DNA of 14,725 nucleotides from Helicobacteraceae bacterium (lineage in GTDB: Bacteria; Campylobacterota; Campylobacteria; Campylobacterales; SZUA-545), in NCBI GenBank assembly GCA_031282285.1, contig JAITEA010000193.1:1-14725 (forward strand), given 5' to 3'. Below, piece after piece: positions 1 to 6,324 of the stretch. Position 1 is the stretch's first letter, and every line of letters starts with the position of its first letter. Position numbers and translations under genes: made by a program. The notes below the pieces were generated by a model. The model worked only from the letters and a program-made list of their open reading frames with translations. It did not search any database and was not told where the DNA came from.

Positions 1-87
1 TGTTCTACCGCCGCAAAGTTTCCAAAACCTCAAAAAGCGGCGCTTCACGCGGCTAAAATGCCGCAAAACAAAGCAAAAAGGCAAATG

Positions 88-453
88 ATGGAATTGCGTG
101 GTACCAATAAAGAACGCGACGATAGGGAAATCGCCATTAACGCGCTATCAAACAAGCTTGAGCAGGCAAAATATCTCGACCAAAAGGAAATGCTCGAGAC
201 TCGGTTGTTACTGGGACAGCTTGAGTTGTCAAGATATCTCGACGATAGCGAGATCGCCGAGGTTAACGCGCTATCAATAAAGCTTAGATCGGCAGTGGAA
301 CGCCTTTGGCTAGAAGATGTTACCTCCGCCCGCGCTAAAGGAACTATTATTAGCGGGAAGCGGAATATAACAGTTGAGTCGGACCCAGTCACCGCGCGCG
401 TCGAAATCTTTGAGGACGGCGTTACTCGTTGCGTATTGATAGAGATCCCTTAG
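88..453 (+). CDS. Hypothetical protein with about 21-residue helical repeats
   Basis: I do not recognise the family. The frame is open from the first base of the window, so the gene could begin further upstream. ATG at 58 has no Shine-Dalgarno sequence, whereas ATG at 88 follows AAAAAGG (75-81) by six bases, the spacing used by other genes here, so I prefer 88. The N-terminal half is charged and helical. It is built of three related units of about 21 residues that start with DD or DQ, have E-I or E-M nearby, and two of which end in Y-L. The repeat is visible in DNA: 137-159 and 263-285 match at 21 of 23 bases. The last 40 residues look beta-rich. There is no signal peptide or membrane segment. 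It ends 70 bases before the convergent gene that terminates at 524. Function unknown; existence moderately sure. Confidence 0.5.
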   Translation: MELRGTNKERDDREIAINALSNKLEQAKYLDQKEMLETRLLLGQLELSRYLDDSEIAEVNALSIKLRSAVERLWLEDVTSARAKGTIISGKRNITVESDPVTARVEIFEDGVTRCVLIEIP

Positions 454-523
454 CGGAGCGCGGGAAGATTCTGCGAAGCGCCCTATGCCTGCGTGCGCCT
501 TAAAGCGACGCGGAACTGAAGTC

Positions 524-1060
524 TTAAGAGGCGGCATTGGACTGCTGGGATTCCTCTAAGAAAGGAGAGCAGATTTCGATCACGCTCAGCGCTTCGCGAG
601 GGTCAAGTCTAACGATCTCCTTCTGCTCTACGCCGTCGGCTGAAATGCCGGCATACCAACCAGTTTCCTTGTCGATAACTCTAAACGTCGAACACTTAAC
701 GATTTCGCCTTCGTTATTGGTAATCTCTACAGAGATACCCTTCTTGAAGCGAACATAGTATCCGTTTTTGATGATAGGCGTATTTTTGTTCGCTTGAACC
801 GCTTTAGGTTTTAGCTCCGCTTGCTTGGCTTTTATCCACCAACAAACCCCCCCCCTTATCGGGATCGAAGCGATCGGCGGCAAAGCCTCCGACCGACGCT
901 CCCGAAGGGAGCAAGGTATCGCGGTGGAAGCGGAGCGCAAGCTACGCTCGCGAGGGGGGGGGGGAAAGCGGCGCGCGAGCGGCGATCGCATAAGAAGGGG
1001 AAAGAGAAAACCTACCTTGTCGAGGGCGGAGGGGCGAGGGCGTAGGGAGAGATGAGGCAA
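524..1060 (-). CDS. Hypothetical protein; 5' half runs through poly-C/poly-G repeat, start unresolved
   Basis: The last 100 or so residues (roughly 524-835) look like genuine coding sequence: a lysine-rich linker, then a small beta-rich domain with alternating hydrophobic and charged residues and an acidic C-terminus. I do not recognise it. The first 75 or so residues are arginine-, proline- and serine-rich and look like translation of a structured repeat (847-964) rather than protein. They pass through C11 (minus-strand reading of the G11 at 954-964) and G9 (minus-strand reading of the C9 at 847-855). With these tract lengths the frame is open from ATG at 1060 or at 991, but neither ATG has a Shine-Dalgarno sequence, and no standard start codon lies between the repeat and the good-looking domain. 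Either the original 5' end was replaced by the repeat, or expression depends on tract length. Confidence 0.4.
   Translation of the reverse strand: MPHLSLRPRPSALDKVGFLFPLLMRSPLARRFPPPPRERSLRSASTAIPCSLRERRSEALPPIASIPIRGGVCWWIKAKQAELKPKAVQANKNTPIIKNGYYVRFKKGISVEITNNEGEIVKCSTFRVIDKETGWYAGISADGVEQKEIVRLDPREALSVIEICSPFLEESQQSNAAS
847..964. repeat. Structured element bounded by C9 and G11 homopolymer tracts
   Basis: A run of nine C (847-855) and a run of eleven G (954-964) face each other across about 98 bases, so the single strand could close as a C:G stem. Inside is a perfect six-pair hairpin, GCTCCC (898-903) with GGGAGC (907-912) and a GAA loop, and a shorter GAGCG/CGCTC stem around 931-950. 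The design is unlike the neighbouring genes and suggests a dispersed palindromic repeat. Homopolymeric G/C tracts of this length are the classic slippage sites of Campylobacter and Helicobacter. Whether this element recurs elsewhere in the genome cannot be seen here. Confidence 0.55.
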
Positions 1061-1096
1061 CGCGGGGGCGGGAGGGGAATTGGGGCGATTGTGTAC

Positions 1097-1102
1097 TATA
1101 AT
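1097..1102 (+). promoter_or_regulatory. Candidate -10 box of the formate dehydrogenase operon
   Basis: A perfect TATAAT lies 44 bases before the TTG start of the first operon gene. No convincing -35 hexamer stands 16-18 bases upstream, which is common for the vegetative promoters of Campylobacterota. The leader after it is AT-rich and ends in AAGAAAGG. No recognisable activator or sigma-54 site was found. Confidence 0.5.
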
Positions 1103-1145
1103 TTTAAGAATAAAAGCTTGATTATTTTTTTAAGAAAGGTTTGCT

Positions 1146-2453
1146 TTGTCCAAGGAGTTTCTGTTGCTGGAGGCGCCAAACGCGCTTAAGCCGCCGCTAG
1201 AGGACGCCTTTGATTTCGAGGGCGAAAGCGGCGATTATCTGGTTTCAAACCGCGCGGGCGCGGCGGTATTCGCGCCCGAAGTCGATTGGTTTCTGGCGCG
1301 AAGCGCGTCCGACGAGCCGACCAAAGCGCGTATTCTGCGCGTTTTGTACGAAGCCAGAGCCGCGGTTTACGATCGCGCCGCGCCCGATCGCAAAATAGCC
1401 TTCGACGAGAGCGCCTGTCAATACTGCGGCAAGGTTGGCGACGGCTGCGGCTTGTGCGTTGGCGTCTGCCCCGAAAAGGCGATTGTCAAAGACGAAGCCG
1501 CCCATCGCCTCCGATACGCTTTTGATCTGTGCGTCGCCTGCGGCAAGTGCGTCGGCGTCTGCCCGACGGGCGCGCTGGAGCTTGGCGCTATGGGCTTCGA
1601 CGCTTTCGAGGCGGCGGCGAGGCTCTACGACGGGCTTGTCGCGCTGATAATCGATGAAAAAGCGCTTGCGGATTTAACCTGTACCTTGCCCGCGGGCGTA
1701 GCGCCGCTGATCGTTCCCGCGGGCGGTTTTCTGGGGGAGAACGCGCTTTTGACGCTGCTGCAATCAAGCGGATCGCAGATAGTCGCCGCGAGCGAGATAA
1801 ACGGCGAGGCGGCGGCGCTACTCGATACTATATGGCTGGCTATCTACGGCAAAAAGGCGATCTTAACGATAGACGAAATCGGCGAGGCGCAACCGATCGC
1901 CCATAGCCGCCGCGGCTTCTCGCATAGCGCCGCTAACGCCAGAGCGCGGTTTGCCGCCGCGCTCCGCGCCGCCGTAGGCGATAGCGATTTTGGCGCAGTG
2001 GCGAGCGATCGCTTCGGCAAGATAGCAATAGATGGCGATCGCTGTTCGCTCTGCGCCGCCTGCGCCCAAAACTGCGTAACAAACGCGCTCAGCGCCGACG
2101 AAACCGAGTGTCTCCTGCGCGCCAACGATTCGCTCTGTACGCGCTGCGGCGAGTGCGAGGCGATCTGCCCCGAAAAGGCGATCGCCCTTTCAAGCGGCGG
2201 CGTAGTTTTGAACCCAAGCTGGTTCAGCCCGCGCATCGCCGCCAAAGACGAGGTTTTCCGCTGCGTCGAGTGCGGCAAGCCCTTTGCCTCGAGCCGATCG
2301 ATCGCCAAAGTGATCTCGTTTATGTCGCCGCTGTTTGGCTCGGACCCCGCGAAACTGCGATCCCTAAGCTGCTGCGCCGACTGCAAGCCCAAGGTGATGC
2401 TGAAAGCTATGCTCGCAAACAAATTAGCGCGCAAAGAGAAAGGATCGATATGA
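1146..2453 (+). CDS. Polyferredoxin of the formate dehydrogenase cluster (4 x [4Fe-4S])
   Basis: This 435-residue iron-sulfur protein is probably cytoplasmic, since it has no Tat or Sec signal and no membrane segment. The TTG start follows AAGAAAGG (1132-1139) by six bases. Four ferredoxin-type cysteine sets are visible. The first two are C91/94/101/104/108, with an unusual six-residue insertion after the first CxxC, and C129/132/135/139, a standard CxxCxxCxxxCP set. After a middle region of about 150 residues without clusters come two more sets, the last again ending in CPEKAI. The C-terminus adds two CxxC pairs (CVEC and CADC) that could bind zinc or another cluster. Related proteins sit at the head of epsilonproteobacterial fdh clusters. 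Its exact role is not established; it could carry electrons or assist maturation. It overlaps the chaperone gene by ATGA. Confidence 0.85.
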   Translation: MSKEFLLLEAPNALKPPLEDAFDFEGESGDYLVSNRAGAAVFAPEVDWFLARSASDEPTKARILRVLYEARAAVYDRAAPDRKIAFDESACQYCGKVGDGCGLCVGVCPEKAIVKDEAAHRLRYAFDLCVACGKCVGVCPTGALELGAMGFDAFEAAARLYDGLVALIIDEKALADLTCTLPAGVAPLIVPAGGFLGENALLTLLQSSGSQIVAASEINGEAAALLDTIWLAIYGKKAILTIDEIGEAQPIAHSRRGFSHSAANARARFAAALRAAVGDSDFGAVASDRFGKIAIDGDRCSLCAACAQNCVTNALSADETECLLRANDSLCTRCGECEAICPEKAIALSSGGVVLNPSWFSPRIAAKDEVFRCVECGKPFASSRSIAKVISFMSPLFGSDPAKLRSLSCCADCKPKVMLKAMLANKLARKEKGSI

Positions 2454-3082
2454 CGGATAAGTTAAACGAGGCGCGATCGGTATGCTACGGCGTTTTAAGC
2501 CTGCTGTTTATCTACCGCGCCGCAAGCCGCAAGCCGCAAGATACGATCGCGCTACTGAAGGCGATCGAATCGAGCGATTTTGACGACGAGGCGCGTAAAA
2601 GCGCGCAAGCTCTGGCGGCGCGGCTGGAAGCGGGCGGCGGCTTCGAGGCGCTAGACGAGGAGTTTTCGACGCTGTTTTTGATCCCCTTTGGCGAAACCAC
2701 GCCGATGAACGCCTCGGTCTATTACGACGATACGGAGGCGAGCAAGCCGCTGCTGATCGTCAAAGAGGTCTTGGCGGCTTCGGGCTTGCGTAAAGAGTCG
2801 GGGCGGTTTGGCGACAACGAGGATAATTTCGGCTTTGTCTTTACGCTTATGTCGCGGTTGTGCCGCGCTGGGGGCGAGGCTTTGGAGGGCGCCAAAAGGC
2901 TCTATTTTGAAATTATCCGCCCGTTTGCCCCCCAATTTCTTAAGCGATTAAAGAAAAATAAAAACATAAGTTTGTATAATCTATCCGTCAACCTTACGGA
3001 AAGGTTCTTGGCGTTTGAAGAGGAGTTCCACGCCTCGCTGCGGCAAAGCGGGACGCATATCGATAGAGAGGAGTCAAAATGA
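2450..3082 (+). CDS. TorD/DmsD-family chaperone for the formate dehydrogenase
   Basis: The 210-residue all-helical protein resembles the TorD family of redox enzyme maturation proteins. These bind the Tat signal of a molybdoenzyme in the cytoplasm and hold it back until the cofactor is inserted. Visible family traits are the size, an acidic helix around residues 65-75 followed by a FLIPFGE stretch, the segment YYDDTEASKPL (91-101), and the EDNFGF motif (124-129) in the position of the TorD signature. The start is ATG at 2450, which overlaps the stop of the upstream gene as ATGA and follows AAAGGA. The same frame stays open upstream to 2108, but that part lies inside the polyferredoxin and is a shadow. 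It overlaps the next gene by ATGA. The client is presumably FdhA1 and FdhA2. Confidence 0.8.
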   Translation: MTDKLNEARSVCYGVLSLLFIYRAASRKPQDTIALLKAIESSDFDDEARKSAQALAARLEAGGGFEALDEEFSTLFLIPFGETTPMNASVYYDDTEASKPLLIVKEVLAASGLRKESGRFGDNEDNFGFVFTLMSRLCRAGGEALEGAKRLYFEIIRPFAPQFLKRLKKNKNISLYNLSVNLTERFLAFEEEFHASLRQSGTHIDREESK

Positions 3083-3300
3083 GCAATCCAAACAACGACA
3101 GGCGCGAGTTCCTTAAACGCGCCAAAAACGCCGCGCTGGCAATCGGCGCGGGAGCGGCGGTGGTCGTCGGCACGACGCAGACTTACGCGCGCGGGCAGAC
3201 GGACGGACACGGCGGCGTGGCGGTGGGGCGATCGCGCAAAGACGAGATCGTCTATCGCAAAACCCCGCAGTGGGAAGCGTTTTACAAATCGGCGCTGTAG
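3079..3300 (+). CDS. fdhX: Small Tat-signal protein of fdh clusters (FdhX-like, formate dehydrogenase region TAT target)
   Basis: This 73-residue protein has a twin-arginine signal (DRREFLKRA, residues 7-15) followed by an Ala/Gly/Val-rich hydrophobic stretch to about residue 32, and then only about 40 residues of mature sequence that are polar and end near QWEAFYKSAL. This matches the 'formate dehydrogenase region TAT target' family, which is found immediately before fdhA in many proteobacteria and whose function is not firmly known. It contains no cysteine, so it carries no cluster of its own. It may be a small periplasmic or membrane-anchored accessory subunit. Start and stop codons overlap the chaperone gene (ATGA). 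The gap to fdhA1 is 27 bases and holds AAAGGAG. Confidence 0.8.
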   Translation: MSNPNNDRREFLKRAKNAALAIGAGAAVVVGTTQTYARGQTDGHGGVAVGRSRKDEIVYRKTPQWEAFYKSAL

Positions 3301-3327
3301 GCGCTCAAACTTACGAAAGGAGTATTG

Positions 3328-6141
3328 ATGACAGAGTTAAATAGTCGCGTAGGCAGGCGATCGTTTCTTAAGATCGGCGCGCTCGCCGGCGTTTTTGGCG
3401 CCACGGGCTCGCTCGCTTCGGACGAGACGATTAGACAGGCAAGCGAAGCGGAACTCAAAGAGGCGCACGCGGGCAGCAAAAAGGTGAAAACTATATGCAC
3501 CCATTGTTCGGTTGGTTGCGGCGTGATCGCCGAGGTCAAAGACGGCGTGTGGATTCGCCAAGAGGCGGCGCACGATCACCCGATAAGCAAGGGCGGGCAC
3601 TGCTGTAAGGGCGCGGATATGATCGACAAATACCGCGCCACAAACCGCCTGCGCAAACCGATCGAAAAGGTCGGCGGCAAGTGGCAGGTTACCGATTGGG
3701 ACAACGCGATGACCAAGATCGCCGCTAAGCTGACGCAGCTTAGAAACGATCACGGACCAGACAGCGTGATGCTGCTGGGGTCGGCGAAGGTCTCAAACGA
3801 GCAGTCGTACTATATTCGCAAGTTCGCGGCGTTTTTCGGCACGAACAATATAGATCACCAAGCTCGTATCTGACACAGCCCGACAGTCGCCGGTGTGGCG
3901 AACACATTAGGGTATGGCGGTATGACCAACCATCTGGGAGATATGCAGTTGTCCAAAGCGATTTTAATTATGGGCGCGAACCCCGCGGTAAATCACCCCG
4001 TGGCTATGCAGCACATATTAAAAGCCAAAGAGAAAAACCGCGCCAAGATCATCGTGATCGATCCGCGCTATACGAAAACGGCGGCAAAGAGCGATATTTT
4101 CGTCCGTATCCGCACGGGAACCGACGTGCCGTTTTTGTACGGCTTGATCCGCCTTGCGATCAAAAACGGCTGGACGGATAAGGATTTTATCCGCGATCGC
4201 ATCTACGGCTACGAGGAGATCGCCGCCGAAGCGGAAAAATGGACGCCCGAACAGGTCGCCCAAGTGTGCGGCTGCAAAGCCGAAGAGCTGATCAAAGCGG
4301 CTACGGCGTTCGCGGCGGCAAAACCCGCCTGCCTTATCTGGAATCAGGGCTGGACGCAGCACACGATAGGCACGAGCAACACGCGGCTTGGACCGATTAT
4401 GCAGATGATATACGGCAATATGGGTAAAGCCGGCGGCGGCTGCAACATCTTGCGCGGACACGACAATGTACAGGGCGCGAGCGATATGTGCAATCTCGCC
4501 GACAGCCTGCCCGGGTATTACGGGCTTGCCGAAGGCATCTGGAAATACTTCTGCGGCGCGTGGAAGGTCGATTACGAGTGGATGCTCTCGCGCTTCAAAT
4601 CCAAAGCGGCGATGGAGAAAAACGGCTTCAGCCTCGCAAACTTCTGGATGGGCGTGTTGAACGAGGAAAACGCCGTTCACAACGAGGGAACGCCGCTTAG
4701 AGCGCTGATCGTGATGGGCAACGGCATTACCACCGTTACGCAGACGCACAAGATCAAAGAGGCTTTAGACAAGCTGGAGCTGGTGGTGTTTATCGACCCT
4801 TACGTCAACGACGCGGCGGTGATCACCACAAGAGGCGACAACCTCTTTTTGCTTCCCGCGGCAAGTCAGGTGGAGACAAGCGGCAGCGTGGCGGCGACAA
4901 ACCGCAGCTACCAATGGCGATCGCAGGTCGTCGAGCCGCTGTACGAAAGCCGCCCCGATCACGAGATTTTGTTCGATCTGGCAAAACGGCTTGGCTTCTA
5001 CGACGAGTTTGTCAGATCGCTGGGCAAGGGCGGCGGCGACTATGTATGGCCTGAAGACGCCACAAAAGAGATCGCCGGATCGATCCTCTCGATCGGTCTT
5101 GGCGGCGTTACCCCCGAAAGGCTGAAGGCGCATCAGGAGAACTGGCATATGTTCGATCCCGTTACGCTTGCCGGTTACGGCAAAATGGCGGGCAGCTACT
5201 ACGGATTGCCGTGGCCCTGCTGGAACGAAAAGCACCCGGGAACGCCCGTAATGTACGATGTAAGCAAACCGGTTATGCTTGGCGGCGGTATGGGCTTTAG
5301 AGAAAACTGGGGCGTCGAGCGCGAGGAAGCGGACGGTCGCAAGGTCAGCCTGCTGGCTGGCAATACGCCGGCGGGATCGTCGGTCAAAGGCGGTTATCCG
5401 CGCGTTACCGGCGACAATATCGAATCGCTTGGTATCAAGCTCACCGAAGAGGAGCGCGAGAAGGTCAAAGGCAAAAACTTCGCCACCGATCGCAGCGGCA
5501 TACTCGTAGATAAAGCGCTCTCGGCGGGACTGTGCCCGTACGGCAACGGGCGCGCGCGCGCGATCTCGTGGAACTTCCCCGATCGCATTCCTATGCACAG
5601 AGAGCCTTTGCACAGCTTCCGGCAGGACCTTGTCGCCAAATATCCGACATTCCCCGACAAGCCCAACCACTGGCGCGCCAATATCCGCTACAAGAGCGAG
5701 CAGGACAAAGAGGAGTGGGTCAAAAACTACCCCGTCAATGTGGTTACGGGACGGATCGTCGAACATATGGGCACGGGGACGGAGACGAGAGCGAGCAAGT
5801 ATCTTGCGGAGCTTGCGCCAGAGATGTTTATCGAGATAAATCCAAATCTCGCGGGCAAACTTGGCGTGAAAGACGGCGATATGGTCTGGGTCTATGGCAC
5901 GAGCGAGGGCAAGATCAAGGTCAAAGCGGTCTATAGCTGGACGATCGACGAAAACTCGATCTTCCTGCCGCAGAACTTTTCGGGCGTGTGGCGCGGCGAG
6001 AGCCTAGCAAGCCGCTACCCCGAAAATACCGCGCCGTTCGCGCTTGGGGAAAACTCCAATCAGGTTACGAGCTACGGCTACGACATTGTTACAAGCTGCC
6101 CCGAAACCAAATGCACGCTTGTAAGAATCGAAAAGGCGTAA
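3328..6141 (+). CDS. fdhA: Formate dehydrogenase catalytic subunit, selenocysteine form (TGA 3871-3873 = Sec182)
   Basis: This is a 937-residue molybdopterin oxidoreductase that oxidises formate to CO2 in the periplasm. ATG 3328 follows AAAGGAG by five bases. The Tat motif GRRSFLKIG (9-17) leads, then the [4Fe-4S] ligands Cys57, Cys60, Cys64 and Cys92. An in-frame TGA at 3871 encodes Sec182. It is followed by histidine, as in FdhF and FdnG, and by a SECIS hairpin; reading continues without another stop to 6141. Downstream are the bis-MGD binding segments (LIMGANPAVNHP; ILRGHDNVQGASDM) and the C-terminal molydopterin dinucleotide-binding domain (VVTGRIVEHMGTGTETRAS; FALGENSNQV). It is followed by a paralogue with Cys at the Sec position. 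An ORF finder without Sec decoding splits it at 3873. Needs selA, selB, selC and selD, none of which is in this window. Confidence 0.95.
3871..3901 (+). promoter_or_regulatory. Bacterial SECIS element of fdhA1
   Basis: Counting the U of the UGA as 1, the RNA has U at 17 and a stem C18-C21 with G27-G30 (CGCC/GGCG), closed by loop GGUGU at 22-26. Guanine 23 and uracil 24 therefore occupy the loop positions known to contact SelB in E. coli fdhF, and U17 sits where the bulged U of that element lies (here it could also pair with A31). The stem-loop is part of the coding sequence. Seen directly; function follows from the known bSECIS. Confidence 0.85.
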
Positions 6142-6324
6142 GGAGCGGATATGACGACAATCGCGCGGGAGAGGCTATCTTTGATCGGGCTTGAACCCGC
6201 GCGATCTTGTTTTTGCGGTAACGCCTTCGGCGCCGACCTTCGATCGGGCAGCCGTTTAGCGTTCAACAACGCTTTGGGTTTTAACGCGCCGTGCGCGCGA
6301 CACATAAAAACAAAGGGAAACCAA
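6142..6324 (+). promoter_or_regulatory. 183-base spacer between fdhA1 and fdhA2 with hairpins and leader ORF
   Basis: This is the only long gap in an otherwise packed operon. It opens with GGAG (6142-6145) five bases before an ATG at 6151, whose frame runs without a stop into fdhA2. A perfect ten-pair inverted repeat, ATCGCGCGGG (6160-6169) and CCCGCGCGAT (6196-6205), has a 26-base loop and is followed by CTTGTTTTTG, which resembles an intrinsic terminator or attenuator. The inner CGGG (6186-6189) can compete for the 3' arm. A second hairpin, AGCGTT/AACGCT (6258-6273) with loop CAAC, precedes TTGGGTTTT. A partial terminator that tunes fdhA2 and downstream genes is an inference. Confidence 0.5.
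6160..6215 (+). terminator. Terminator-like hairpin with T-rich tail between the two fdhA genes
   Basis: The arms at 6160-6169 and 6196-6205 are perfectly complementary and eight of ten pairs are G:C. T-rich sequence (TTGTTTTTG) follows from 6207. The 26-base loop is longer than usual and the T run is interrupted, so full termination is doubtful, and the essential fdhB and fdhC lie downstream. Partial termination or attenuation fits better. Confidence 0.4.

Noticed and set aside
821..1055. Two overlapping plus-strand ORFs of about 75 residues through the poly-C/poly-G element.
   Set aside because: They are arginine/glycine-rich translations of the repeat, with no start signals.
1070..1096. 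Sigma-54 type promoter (GG-rich stretch) before the operon.
   Set aside because: The GG/GC spacing and the TTGC element are absent, whereas a perfect TATAAT stands directly downstream.
2108..2449. N-terminal extension of the TorD-like protein to 324 residues.
   Set aside because: It overlaps the polyferredoxin in another frame, is arginine-rich and has no family resemblance. ATG 2450 has a ribosome-binding site and a typical ATGA overlap.
3871..3873. Premature stop that would make fdhA1 a pseudogene or two genes (3325-3873 and 3895-6141).
   Set aside because: The TGA falls exactly at the Sec/Cys catalytic position, is followed by histidine and a SECIS hairpin, and the frame stays intact to 6141 with full family similarity.
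4018..5766. Long minus-strand ORFs opposite fdhA1 (4018-4749 and 4765-5766), with similar ones opposite fdhA2.
   Set aside because: They are antisense shadows of strongly coding GC-rich genes, with no family resemblance and no ribosome-binding sites.
6183..6206. tRNA T-arm-like sequence on the minus strand (GGTTCAA within a short stem).
   Set aside because: No acceptor, D or anticodon arms can be built around it; the complementarity is better explained by the ten-pair inverted repeat.
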